DNA from: Streptomyces griseoviridis
GTDB lineage: Bacteria > Actinomycetota > Actinomycetes > Streptomycetales > Streptomycetaceae
Assembly: GCA_014649155.1 (NCBI GenBank)
Contig: BMSM01000015.1
Coordinates: forward strand, 62,001 to 126,000
Length of the DNA: 64,000 nucleotides
Direction of reading: 5' to 3'
Both the position numbers and the translations under genes were made by a program. Below the pieces are notes generated by a model. The model saw only the letters and a program-made list of their open reading frames with translations. It was not told the DNA's origin and made no database searches. Positions 44,598 to 53,205 of the stretch are shown in pieces (positions within the stretch are counted from its first letter, which is position 1; each line of letters begins with the position of its first letter).

Positions 44598-45071
44598 GTG
44601 TTCACAAGCGTTTTGATGATCGAGAAGGCCCTGACGTCCGCCGACGTCGAGTTCGTCACCACCTTGCACGGGGACGAGTCCGTCTCCTTCCACGTGCTGC
44701 TCCAGCCGCGCGGCGACCAGGCGGACCGGCTGCTGCGGGCCATCGACGACGTCGCGCTCGGCGAGCTGGACGAGGCGGTCCGCGAGGGCGAGACGCCCGA
44801 GGGCGAGGAGGCGCTGAGCACGGGGCGGCGGGCCCTGGAGGTCTCCCTGACCGCGCTGCGCGCCTCGGGCAGCGCGGCGGCGGGCCGGCTGATCGACGCC
44901 CACCCGCTGGACGAGTTGCAGTCCCTCGTGCAGGAGGTCGGCGCCGACGAGGTGATCGTGCTGACCGACCCGCACTACGTGGAGGAGTTCTTCCACCGGG
45001 ACTGGGCCTCGCGGGCCCGGCACAAGGTCGGTGTCCCGGTGCTGAAGCTGTTCTCGCACAGCGAGGCGTGA
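44598..45071 (+). CDS. Conserved actinobacterial protein, often labelled indole-3-glycerol phosphate synthase
   Basis: A 157-residue protein. It starts at GTG 44598 (FTSVLMIEKALTSADVEFVTTLHGDE) preceded by GAGAAGGGG. The C-terminal part DEVIVLTDPHYVEEFFHRDWASRARHKVGVPVLKLFSH resembles nucleotide-binding universal-stress-type strands. From memory, relatives carry the name indole-3-glycerol phosphate synthase, but the protein lacks the TIM-barrel length and catalytic motifs of TrpC, so that name is probably wrong. It precedes murC in the same direction. The 225 bases before it contain no gene I can support. Confidence 0.6.
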   Translation: MFTSVLMIEKALTSADVEFVTTLHGDESVSFHVLLQPRGDQADRLLRAIDDVALGELDEAVREGETPEGEEALSTGRRALEVSLTALRASGSAAAGRLIDAHPLDELQSLVQEVGADEVIVLTDPHYVEEFFHRDWASRARHKVGVPVLKLFSHSEA

Positions 45072-45197
45072 GCCCGGCCGCTCCCGACGCCGGTCGGCGG
45101 GCGTGCGGCGCACGGCATAGGCTGGCCACCGCACGTCCGCCGTACGTCCCCCGTACCCCGCGGACCCCCACGGAACAGCACGCACAGGGAGACAGAC

Positions 45198-46586
45198 ATG
45201 GCACCCGGCCTCCCCACCGCCATGGACCGACCGCACTTCATCGGCATCGGCGGCGCCGGAATGTCGGGGATCGCCAAGATCCTCGCGCAGCGCGGCGCCA
45301 AGGTGGCCGGCAGCGACGCGAAGGACTCCGCGACCGCCGAGGCGCTGCGCGCGCTGGGGGCGACGGTCCACATCGGGCACGCCGCCGAGCACCTCGCCGA
45401 TGACGCGAGCTGCGTGGTCGTCTCCTCCGCGATCCGCGCCGACAACCCGGAACTGGCCCGCGCCGCCGAGCTGGGCGTCCCGGTCGTCCACCGCTCCGAC
45501 GCCCTCGCCGCCCTGATGGACGGCGCGCGTCCGCTCGCGGTCGCCGGCACCCACGGCAAGACCACCACCACCTCGATGCTGGCGGTCGCCCTGGCCGAGC
45601 TGGGCCTGGACCCGTCGTACGCCATCGGCGGCGACCTGGACGCGCCCGGCTCCAACGCGCTGCACGGCGACGGCGAGATCTTCGTCGCCGAGGCCGACGA
45701 GTCCGACCGCAGCTTCCACACGTACGCCCCCGAGGTCGCCATCGTCCTCAACGTGGAGCTGGACCACCACGCCAACTACGCCTCGCTGGAAGAGATCTAC
45801 GAGTCCTTCGAGACCTTCGCGGGACGGATCGTGCCCGGCGGCACGCTGGTGGTCTCCGCCGACCACGAGGGCGCCCGGGAGCTGACCCGGCGGCTGGCCG
45901 GAGCGGTGCGGACGGTGACGTACGGCGAGGCCGCCGACGCCGACGTACGCATCCTGTCCGTGGTCGCGCGGGGCCTCAGGAGCGAGGTCACCGTCGTCCT
46001 GGACGGCGCGGAGCTGACCTTCACCGTCTCCGTCCCCGGCCGGCACTACGCGTCCAACGCGGTGGCCGCCCTGGCGGCGGGCGTGGCGCTCGGCGTCCCG
46101 GCGGCCGACCTGGCCGCCGCGCTGGCCGCGTACACCGGGGTCAAGCGGCGGCTCCAGCTCAAGGGCGAGGCGGCCGGCGTCCAGGTCATCGACTCCTACG
46201 CCCACCACCCGACCGAGATGACCGCCGACCTGGAGGCGATGCGCGCGGCGGCCGGCGACGCCCGCATCCTCGTCGTCTTCCAGCCCCACCTGTTCTCCCG
46301 CACCCAGGAACTCGGCAAGGAGATGGGCCAGGCGCTCACGCTCGCCGACGCCTCCGTCGTCCTCGACATCTACCCGGCCCGCGAGGACCCGGTTCCCGGC
46401 GTCACCAGCGACCTGGTCATCGAGGCGGCCCGCGCGGCCGGCGCGGAGGTCTCCGCGCTCCGCGACCCGGCGCGGGTGCCGGACGCGGTCGCGGGAATGG
46501 TCCGGCCCGGTGATCTCGTTCTCACCATGGGCGCGGGCGACGTCACCGACCTCGGCCCGCTGATCCTGGACCGTCTGAGCAAGTAG
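45198..46586 (+). CDS. murC: UDP-N-acetylmuramate--L-alanine ligase
   Basis: Cytoplasmic peptidoglycan enzyme of 462 residues adding L-Ala to UDP-MurNAc. The N-terminal UDP-binding motif HFIGIGGAGMSGIAKIL (about 12-28), the ATP loop AGTHGKTTTTSML (about 115), the EADESDRSF and LDHHANY motifs and IDSYAHHPTEM are all intact. AGGGAG lies seven bases before the ATG. It lies outside the dcw cluster, as usual in Streptomyces, and msrB follows 14 bases later. Confidence 0.95.
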   Translation: MAPGLPTAMDRPHFIGIGGAGMSGIAKILAQRGAKVAGSDAKDSATAEALRALGATVHIGHAAEHLADDASCVVVSSAIRADNPELARAAELGVPVVHRSDALAALMDGARPLAVAGTHGKTTTTSMLAVALAELGLDPSYAIGGDLDAPGSNALHGDGEIFVAEADESDRSFHTYAPEVAIVLNVELDHHANYASLEEIYESFETFAGRIVPGGTLVVSADHEGARELTRRLAGAVRTVTYGEAADADVRILSVVARGLRSEVTVVLDGAELTFTVSVPGRHYASNAVAALAAGVALGVPAADLAAALAAYTGVKRRLQLKGEAAGVQVIDSYAHHPTEMTADLEAMRAAAGDARILVVFQPHLFSRTQELGKEMGQALTLADASVVLDIYPAREDPVPGVTSDLVIEAARAAGAEVSALRDPARVPDAVAGMVRPGDLVLTMGAGDVTDLGPLILDRLSK

Positions 46587-46600
46587 GGAGCTGAGCACTC

Positions 46601-47014
46601 ATGGCGTACGACGTCGAGAAGCCGGACGAGCAGTGGCGCGCGGAGCTGTCCCCGGCCGAGTACGCCGTCCTGCGGCAGGCCGGCACCGAGCCCGCGTTCG
46701 TGGGTGAGTACACCGACACCAGGACCGAGGGCGTCTACTCCTGCCGGGCCTGCGGCGCGGAGCTGTTCACCTCGGACACCAAGTTCGAGTCGCACTGCGG
46801 CTGGCCGTCCTTCTACGACCCGAAGGACACCGGCGCGGTCGAGCTGATCGAGGACCGGTCCCACGGGATGGTCCGCACCGAGGTGCGCTGCGCCCGGTGC
46901 GGCTCGCACCTCGGACACGTCTTCGAGGGCGAGGGGTACCCGACCCCGACCGACCAGCGGTACTGCATCAACTCCATCTCGCTGCGGCTGCGGCCGCAGG
47001 AGAACGCCGGCTGA
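46601..47014 (+). CDS. msrB: Peptide-methionine (R)-S-oxide reductase
   Basis: Repair enzyme of 137 residues reducing methionine-R-sulfoxide in proteins. Zinc ligands are Cys48/Cys51 (CRAC) and Cys97/Cys100 (CARC); the catalytic Cys122 lies in RYCINSISLRL and a possible resolving Cys66 in HCGWPSF. It starts 14 bases after murC with GGGAG, so the pair is co-transcribed. Confidence 0.95.
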   Translation: MAYDVEKPDEQWRAELSPAEYAVLRQAGTEPAFVGEYTDTRTEGVYSCRACGAELFTSDTKFESHCGWPSFYDPKDTGAVELIEDRSHGMVRTEVRCARCGSHLGHVFEGEGYPTPTDQRYCINSISLRLRPQENAG

Positions 47015-47069
47015 TCGGACACGTTCCCCGAGGCCCGGCCTCCACGGGGACGAGGAGTCACCGGCCTGG

Positions 47070-47370
47070 GCGGGCCGCGTCGTCGAGGACGCCGCGGCCC
47101 GCCGTGCCGCCCGGATCGTGGAGCGGTCCGCCGTCCGGGCCTTCCCGGACAGCGGCCCGGCGGCCACCGGGGAGTACGACCACCTGGCGGAGCAGTGGGC
47201 CCGGGAGCACCCGGGGGAGGACCCCGGCGCCCGGGACGCGGTGGAGCTGCGGCTCCGCCCGCGGTGCTCGCCGCGGGTGTGGCGGGCGGGTCCGCGAGCC
47301 GGCGCTCGCGGAACTCCGCCCGGCGGGCGCCGGGCCGCACGTGTGCCGGGTGCCCCGGAGCGCCTGAGCG
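47070..47370 (+). pseudogene. Decayed coding remnant of unknown family
   Basis: The 461-base gap between msrB and the LysR gene has no intact gene. The plus strand from about 47075 reads coherently, with G/C-ending codons, as RVVEDAAARRAARIVERSAVRAFPDSG and EYDHLAEQWAREHPGEDPGARDAVELRLRP. It then appears to change frame to RVREPALAELRPAGAG and ends with HVCRVPRSA and a stop at 47365-47367. No start is evident. I do not recognise the family. Bases 47371-47475 show nothing. Confidence 0.3.
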
Positions 47371-47475
47371 CGCGGTGGGCGCGGGGCGCGACCGCGGGCG
47401 GGTGGTGCGCGCCGGGCGGGTGCTGACGCGTGAGGCGCCCGCGCACGTCCTGATCGAGCGCGGAGCCGCCGCCGG

Positions 47476-48405
47476 TCAGGGGGTGCGGGCCGGTCCGGCC
47501 CGGTGGGTTCCGGTGAGCAGCTCCTCGGCGTGCTTGCGGAACGCGGTGACCAGACGGCCGCGGTCGCCGGCGCGCGTGGCGAGGACGACCTGGCTCGGTT
47601 CGACCCCGCGCAACGGGACGGTGGTGAGGCTGGGGTGCAGGCCGGTCGCGTGGTCGAGGGGCGGCCCGATGGCCACGGCCCGCCCGGCGGCGATGAGTTC
47701 GTGCTTGTCCTCCAGCGCCTCGACCAGGGGCCCTTCGGGCGCGGGCCGCCCGTCGGGCCGGGGGTCGAGCCGCCAGTAGGCGTTCAGCAGCGGGTCGGAC
47801 TGGCGTACGTGGGGGATCGGCTCGTCGGCGATGTCGTCGAGGGTGACGGACTCCCGGCCGGCCAGCCGGTGGTCCCGGGGCACGACCAGCACACGCGGTT
47901 CGTCGTGGAGGACGGTGACGCGCAGCCGGTCGGTGGGGAACGGCAGCCGCGTCACCACCGCGTCGACGCGGTGCTCCAGCAGCGCGCCGCGCGAGTCGTT
48001 CCAGTCGAGCAGACGGGTGTGGACCTCGGCGTCGGGATGGCGGTCCCGCAGGGCCCGTACGGCCGCGGTGACGACCAGCCCCCTGGTGTAGCCGACGGTG
48101 ATGCTGCCGGGCCGGGCCGCGGCCCGGGTGCGGGCCATCGCCTCGGCCGCGTCGCGCAGCAGCCGCTCGGCCCGGGGCAGGAAGACCTCGCCGGCCTCGC
48201 TGAGCCGGGTGCCGCGCGTGGTGCGGTCGAGCAGGCGGGCGCCCACCTGCTGTTCGAGGCGGCGGATCTGCCGGCTCAGCGACGGCTGGGTGGTGTGCAG
48301 CGCCTCGGCGGCACGGCCGAAGTGCCGGTGCTCGGCGACCACCGTGAAGCACTGCACCAGGCGGAGGTCGAGGTCCACGGGCGCGGGGAAGCGTTCGGAC
48401 ACCAC
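47476..48405 (-). CDS. LysR-family transcriptional regulator
   Basis: Regulator of 309 residues: winged helix-turn-helix at about 12-70 (LRLVQCFTVVAEHRHFGRAAEALHTTQPSLSRQIRRLE), then an effector-binding domain (ITVGYTRGL to the end). The two tandem GTGs at 48405 and 48402 are both possible starts. It diverges from an epoxide hydrolase gene; a perfect inverted repeat fitting a LysR box lies between, so control of the adjacent epoxide hydrolase/FAH operon is likely. The inducer is unknown. Confidence 0.9.
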   Translation of the reverse strand: MVSERFPAPVDLDLRLVQCFTVVAEHRHFGRAAEALHTTQPSLSRQIRRLEQQVGARLLDRTTRGTRLSEAGEVFLPRAERLLRDAAEAMARTRAAARPGSITVGYTRGLVVTAAVRALRDRHPDAEVHTRLLDWNDSRGALLEHRVDAVVTRLPFPTDRLRVTVLHDEPRVLVVPRDHRLAGRESVTLDDIADEPIPHVRQSDPLLNAYWRLDPRPDGRPAPEGPLVEALEDKHELIAAGRAVAIGPPLDHATGLHPSLTTVPLRGVEPSQVVLATRAGDRGRLVTAFRKHAEELLTGTHRAGPARTP

Positions 48406-48420
48406 CCCACCCTAGCTGGT

Positions 48421-48441
48421 GTCATACGCGGACCGTATGAC
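48421..48441. promoter_or_regulatory. LysR-type operator between divergent genes
   Basis: GTCATACG and CGTATGAC form a perfect inverted repeat with a five-base spacer. Inside it lies ATAC-N7-GTAT, which fits the T-N11-A rule of LysR boxes. It is 16 bases from the regulator start and 56 from the hydrolase start. Confidence 0.65.
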
Positions 48442-48496
48442 GTGTACCGGAACAATCATTGGACCGCGCACTCGTCGTGGCCGCACCGTGGTGACC

Positions 48497-49606
48497 ATGA
48501 CATCGGACAGCGTGACACCGTTTCCTATCGCCCTTCCGGACAGTGCCCTGGAGGATCTGGGGGACCGGCTGCGCCGCGTACGCCTGGCCGGCCGGGAGAC
48601 CGTGCCGGACAGCGGACAGGGGGTGCCGCGGGAACGCCTGGAGGAGCTGCTGGAGTACTGGGCCACCGGGTACGACTGGCGCGATCTGGAGCGGCGGCTC
48701 AACGAGCTGGGCCAGTTCCGCACGACCATCGACGGTCTCGGCCTCCACTTCATGCACGTGCGCTCGCCCCGCCCCGGCGCCACCCCCCTGTTGCTGCTGC
48801 ACGGGTGGCCGGGCTCGTTCCTGGAGTTCCTCAAGACCGTCGGCCCGCTCACCGAGCGCGGTTTCCACCTGGTCGTGCCCTCGATGCCCGGCTACGGCTT
48901 CTCCGACCACCCCGTCTCGACCGGCTGGGACCCGGACCGGATCGCCCGCGCGTACGGCGTGCTCATGCGGCGCCTCGGCTACGACTCCTACCTGGCCCAG
49001 GGAGGCGACTGGGGCGGTGTCGTAGCGACCCGCATGGGGGCGCAGCGCCCGGCGGGCCTGCGGGCGATCCACGTCAACTTCCCCGAGTTCCTCGCCGCGC
49101 CACCGGTCGGCGACGATCCGACCCCGGAGGAGAAGGCCGCGCTCGAACAGGGCAGCCACTTCCTCGCCGTCCACTCGGGGTACCACGTCGTGCAGCGCAC
49201 CCGGCCGCAGACCATCGGCTACGCCCTGACCGACTCCCCGGCCGGGCAGGCCGCCTGGATCTACGAGAAGTTCCTCGACTGGGCCCGGCCGGGCGCCCTC
49301 ACCCCCGACGAGATCCTCGACCACATCTCCCTGTACTGGTTCACCGGCACCGCCGCTTCCGCCGCCCGCCTGTACTGGGAGTACGCCCGGCAGCCGCTCG
49401 TTCCGGCCGAGGTGGACCTTCCCGTCGGGGTCAGCGTCTTCCCGGACGAACTGACGCGCACCCCGCGCGTCTGGGCCGAGCGCGCCTACCGCGACCTGCG
49501 GTACTTCAACGACGACATCCCGGCGGGCGGCCACTTCGCCGCTCTGGAGCAGCCCGCGCTGTTCGTCGAGGAGATCGTCAGGTTCGCTCGGGCGGTGGCC
49601 GCGTGA
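48497..49606 (+). CDS. Epoxide hydrolase (EHN + alpha/beta hydrolase)
   Basis: Enzyme of 369 residues. The N-terminal epoxide-hydrolase domain (PFPIALPDSALEDLGDRLRRVRL, about 8-115) precedes an alpha/beta-hydrolase core: HGWPGSFLEF oxyanion loop, nucleophile Asp171 in GGDWGGVVAT, conserved Tyr residues and the late His in GGHFAALEQP. It opens epoxides to diols; the substrate is unknown. ATG 48497 was chosen; GTG 48491 is an alternative. Its stop overlaps the next small frame by four bases. Confidence 0.9.
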   Translation: MTSDSVTPFPIALPDSALEDLGDRLRRVRLAGRETVPDSGQGVPRERLEELLEYWATGYDWRDLERRLNELGQFRTTIDGLGLHFMHVRSPRPGATPLLLLHGWPGSFLEFLKTVGPLTERGFHLVVPSMPGYGFSDHPVSTGWDPDRIARAYGVLMRRLGYDSYLAQGGDWGGVVATRMGAQRPAGLRAIHVNFPEFLAAPPVGDDPTPEEKAALEQGSHFLAVHSGYHVVQRTRPQTIGYALTDSPAGQAAWIYEKFLDWARPGALTPDEILDHISLYWFTGTAASAARLYWEYARQPLVPAEVDLPVGVSVFPDELTRTPRVWAERAYRDLRYFNDDIPAGGHFAALEQPALFVEEIVRFARAVAA

Positions 49607-49755
49607 GGAGGGTCGTGATCACCGGGGGCACGGACGGCGCCGGGCGGTCGGGTCCGTCGGGCCGTCGCCCCATGGTCCTCCTGGTTCCGTCGGCATCCTT
49701 CCTCGCCGGCGCGAGTCGGCTGCCCGGCCGTACCCGGGAGGTGCCCGCCCGGTGA
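49603..49755 (+). pseudogene. In-frame collapsed SDR gene (50 codons)
   Basis: A 50-residue frame starting with the short-chain-dehydrogenase nucleotide motif (VRRVVITGGTDGAG) and then lacking the rest of the enzyme (about 200 residues). It overlaps the epoxide hydrolase stop by GTGA and the FAH start by GTGA, so the translational coupling of a three-gene operon is preserved. The simplest reading is an internal in-frame deletion of an SDR gene. No catalytic Tyr-Lys remains. Confidence 0.5.
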
Positions 49756-50642
49756 AGTGGGTCAGCTACCGTTCCCCGGACGGGTCCACGCGCTGCGGCG
49801 TGGTGCGCGACGGCACGATCCACGCCGTGGGCACGGACCTGCTGGAACTGCTGCGCGCCGAAGGCGGACTGGAGTCCGCCGCCACCAGGGAACCGGCCGA
49901 GACCGTCGAGACGGCCACGGCCGACCTGCTGGCGCCGATACCGGTGCCCCCGTCGGTCCGGGACTTCGCCGCGTTCGAACGCCACGTCAGCAACGCGGGC
50001 AGGGCGGCCACCGGCGACGGCACGGTCAGCCCGGCCTGGTACGCGTGTCCGCTCTTCCACTTCTCCAACCCGGCGGCGATCAAGGGGCCGTACGACGAGG
50101 TCCCCATCGCCCCGGGCACGCACTCGTGGGACTACGAGGTCGAGGTCGCCGCGGTGATCGCCGGGGACTGCTCGGACCTCGACGCCGCCACGGCGGAGCG
50201 GCACATCGCCGGCTACCTGGTCTACTGCGACTGGAGCGCACGCGACATCTCCGCGAGCGAGATGGGGTTCGTGTACGGCCCGTCCAAGAGCAAGGACGCC
50301 TCGACCAGCCTCGGCCCGTTCCTCGTCACCCCCGACGAACTGGAGCCCTACCGCTCGGACAAGGGCTACGCGCTGCGGATGGACGGGTACGTCAACGGCG
50401 AGCATTACGGCGGCGGCAGCTGGGACGAGATCCACTGGTCGTTCGGCGAGATGCTGGCGCACGCGTCGCGCGGCACCACGCTGCGAGCCGGTGACATCGT
50501 CGCCAGCGGACCCGTGGGCACCGGGTGCATCCAGGAGCTGGCCGGCCGCCGCCCCTACCTGGCACCGGGGGACACGGTCCGGATCGAGGTGCGGGAACTC
50601 GGCGCGATCTCCGCGCGGATCACCGCGCCGGAGCCGTCCTGA
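49752..50642 (+). CDS. Fumarylacetoacetate hydrolase family protein
   Basis: FAH-fold enzyme of 296 residues, expected to hydrolyse or decarboxylate a beta-diketo acid, with a divalent metal. Motifs include VRDFAAFERHVSNAG, WDYEVEVAAVI with metal-binding acidic residues, GYLVYCDWSARDISASEMG, GPSKSKDASTSLGPFLVTPDEL and GDIVASGPVGTGC. GTG 49752 overlaps the stop of the collapsed SDR frame. It belongs to the LysR-divergent operon and probably acts on an aromatic or terpenoid breakdown intermediate. Confidence 0.88.
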   Translation: MKWVSYRSPDGSTRCGVVRDGTIHAVGTDLLELLRAEGGLESAATREPAETVETATADLLAPIPVPPSVRDFAAFERHVSNAGRAATGDGTVSPAWYACPLFHFSNPAAIKGPYDEVPIAPGTHSWDYEVEVAAVIAGDCSDLDAATAERHIAGYLVYCDWSARDISASEMGFVYGPSKSKDASTSLGPFLVTPDELEPYRSDKGYALRMDGYVNGEHYGGGSWDEIHWSFGEMLAHASRGTTLRAGDIVASGPVGTGCIQELAGRRPYLAPGDTVRIEVRELGAISARITAPEPS

Positions 50643-50700
50643 CGTGCCGGACCCACCGCGCACGTCCCCGTTCCCCCACCCTTGTCAGGAGACCACCACG

Positions 50701-51606
50701 ATGCTTCTCACCAGCACCTCTGCCCGCGCCGCCATCGGCATGGAGGCCGTCCGCGAGGTCAGCCTCACCGTCAACGCGGCCCACCTGTTCGTCTACTTCG
50801 TCCCCGAGGCGCCGGAAGAGGCCGCCGGGCTGGGCGTGACCGATCCCGGGCCGGCGTACTTCGCGTTCCGGTCGGCCCCGATGGGCGCGGTGCCCTGGCA
50901 GGTCACCCTCGCGGCCTTCTACGGCTTCAGCCCGCGGTCGGTGCGGGCCATGGCCGGCGTGTGGGACGCAGCGGCGCCCCGGGAGTGGCAGGCGGCTCGG
51001 TTCACCGCCGTCGGCCGGGCGCTGCGGCGCGTCGGCGTGCGCCTCACCGCCGATCAGATCGCCGAGGCACGCTCGCTGATCGACCCGGTCGTCGCGGGGG
51101 CCGACCACGCCGGGAAGCCGATGGCCGCCGCCAACGCCTCGGTGCCCCTCCCCGCCGATCCGCTCGTCGCGCTCTGGCAGCAGATCACGGTGCTGCGCGA
51201 GTGGCGGGGCGACGCGCATTTCACCGTGCTCGCCGCCAACGGCGTCGGGCCGTGCGACTGCAACGTCCTCCAGACCGCCACGGGGCACTTCCCGGAAGCG
51301 ATCGCGCGGGCCACCCGGCTGTGGGACGACGAGGAGGTGGCCGCGGCGACGGCACGCCTCGCCGCACGCGGCTGGCTCGACGCCGACGGCACCGCGACCG
51401 GCGCCGGCAGGGCGGCGCGCGAGCGGATCGAGACCGAGACCGACGAGCACTGCGCCGCGCTGTGGACGCCGATCGGCGACACCGGCGTCCGCCGCCTCAC
51501 CTCGCTCATCAGGCCGATCCACGACGCGTTCACCGCGGCCGGAACGTACCCCTTCCCCGTGGAGACGGGAGAGCGGCGGTCCGCCGGTGCGGGGGACGCC
51601 GGGTAG
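50701..51606 (+). CDS. SCO6745-like helix-turn-helix family protein
   Basis: A 301-residue protein of a family common in actinobacteria without defined function. It has an N-terminal half with HLFVYFVPEAPEEAAGLGV and AYFAFRSAPMGAVPWQV, and a C-terminal winged-helix-like part (LWDDEEVAAATARLAARGWLDADG, TGAGRAARERIE). I recall the name SCO6745 family for such sequences. ATG 50701 follows CAGGAGA with good spacing. It comes 58 bases after the FAH gene and ends the cluster. Confidence 0.7.
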   Translation: MLLTSTSARAAIGMEAVREVSLTVNAAHLFVYFVPEAPEEAAGLGVTDPGPAYFAFRSAPMGAVPWQVTLAAFYGFSPRSVRAMAGVWDAAAPREWQAARFTAVGRALRRVGVRLTADQIAEARSLIDPVVAGADHAGKPMAAANASVPLPADPLVALWQQITVLREWRGDAHFTVLAANGVGPCDCNVLQTATGHFPEAIARATRLWDDEEVAAATARLAARGWLDADGTATGAGRAARERIETETDEHCAALWTPIGDTGVRRLTSLIRPIHDAFTAAGTYPFPVETGERRSAGAGDAG

Positions 51607-51702
51607 GCCCCGCTGCCGGGCGGCGCGGCGGACCGGGGCGGGCCGCCAGGGAGCACGGGTGACGCCGGGGGCCGGACCGGGCGCGCGAGGGAAGCCGGGC
51701 CG

Positions 51703-53205
51703 TCACCGGTCCACGGACGCGGACCCGCCCCCGCCGTCCGCCCCTTCCGCCCCCTTCGTGCTCTCCGCCCCGTCCAGCGGCAGCGTCACCGTGAACACCG
51801 TCGCCCCGGGGGAGCTGTCCACCGTGATGGTGCCCCCGTGGGCGAGGATCAGCGACCGGGCCACGGCCAGGCCCAGGCCGCTGCCGCCCCGGTCGCGGCT
51901 GCGGGTCTTGTCGACGCGGTAGAAGCGGTCGAAGACGCGTTCCTGGTCGGCGGGCGGGATGCCCGGCCCCGCGTCCGCCACCTCCACCCGCGCCGCGTCC
52001 GCGCCGGCCGACACCCGCAGGCGTACCTCCGTGCCGGGCGGGGTGTGCACGGCCGCGTTGGTGAGCAGGTTGTCCAGGACCTGCCGGACCCGCTGCGGGT
52101 CGAGCCGCAGCCGTACCGGCGTCGCGGGCGCCGCCACCGCCAGCGCCCGCCCCGGGTGCGAGGCGCGGAACGCGTCGGCGGCCTGCCGGACCAGGTCCGT
52201 CAGGTCCGTCTCCGCCTGCCGCAGCGGCGCCTCCACCTCGGCCGCGTCCAGCCGGGCGAGCAGCAGCAGGTCGTCCAGGAGGACGCCCATCCGGGCCGCC
52301 TCGCCGCGCAGCCGGGCCAGGTGCTTCTCCCGCTCGCCGGGCTCGTTGGCCGCCGCGTACTGGAAGAGGTCCGCGTAGCCCCGGACCGACATCAGCGGGG
52401 TGCGCAGCTCGTGGGAGGCGTCGGCGACGAACCGGCGCAGCCGCCGCTCGGCCTCGGCGCGCACCGCGAGGGAGTCGTCGATGTGCTCCAGCATCGCGTT
52501 GAACGCGGTGCGCAGCTCCGCCACCTCGCGGCCGCCGTCCCGGCCGCCGTCCCGCAGCGGCAGCCGGGCCGCCGACTCGGTCAGGTCGTGCGAGGCGATG
52601 CCGTGCGCGGTGCGGGCCATGTCGCTCAGCGGCTCCAGCCCGCGCCGCAGCATCCGCCGCCCGAACACCACCAGCGCCAGCAGCGCGAGACCGAAGGCGA
52701 CGACCTGCACGGCGATCAGCCGGTCCATGGTGCTGTCGACGTCCCCCAGCGGCGCGGCGCTGACCAGCACCACCCCCGGCTCCACCGCGCAGGCCCGCAG
52801 CAGGTACGGCCCCCGGCCGCCGATCCGCACGGTGCGCGTGATGTCCTCGTCCGAGTGGGCCATGTCCTCGGCCAGCGCGGTCAGCGCGCCGGGGTCCGCG
52901 GGCACGTCGGCGGGCCTGCGCAGGTCGGCCGAGGAGCCGGAGACGTCGTAGACGGCCGTGTACCAGCCGTAGTACGGCCGGCGCCGGACCGTGCCGTGCT
53001 CGGCCGCGTCCTTGGTCTGCACCACCTGCGCCAGCTTCATCTGGTCGACGAGCCGCGCCTCCAGGTACTCCCGCATGTACGTGGTGAGCGCCGTGCCGAC
53101 CACGGCGAAGGCCAGCAGCGACAGCGCGCCCAGGCCCAGCGCCAGCCGGGTGCCGAGCCGGGAGCCGCGGTAGGCGCCCCACAGCCGCCGTACCAGCCGT
53201 GTCAC
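51703..53205 (-). CDS. HAMP-domain sensor histidine kinase
   Basis: Membrane sensor kinase of 500 residues. The first helix is near 19-42, an extracytoplasmic sensor of about 115 residues contains RRPYYGWYTAVYD, and the second helix is near 163-182. HAMP follows, then the phospho-acceptor His265 in FVADASHELRTPLMSVRGY and the ATPase domain (VLDNLLTNAAVHTP, VADAGPGIPP, GGSGLGLAVARSLI). GTG 53205 overlaps the regulator stop by GTGA. The pair is divergent from a flavocytochrome/FMN-protein/ApbE operon, the likely target. Confidence 0.94.
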   Translation of the reverse strand: MTRLVRRLWGAYRGSRLGTRLALGLGALSLLAFAVVGTALTTYMREYLEARLVDQMKLAQVVQTKDAAEHGTVRRRPYYGWYTAVYDVSGSSADLRRPADVPADPGALTALAEDMAHSDEDITRTVRIGGRGPYLLRACAVEPGVVLVSAAPLGDVDSTMDRLIAVQVVAFGLALLALVVFGRRMLRRGLEPLSDMARTAHGIASHDLTESAARLPLRDGGRDGGREVAELRTAFNAMLEHIDDSLAVRAEAERRLRRFVADASHELRTPLMSVRGYADLFQYAAANEPGEREKHLARLRGEAARMGVLLDDLLLLARLDAAEVEAPLRQAETDLTDLVRQAADAFRASHPGRALAVAAPATPVRLRLDPQRVRQVLDNLLTNAAVHTPPGTEVRLRVSAGADAARVEVADAGPGIPPADQERVFDRFYRVDKTRSRDRGGSGLGLAVARSLILAHGGTITVDSSPGATVFTVTLPLDGAESTKGAEGADGGGGSASVDR

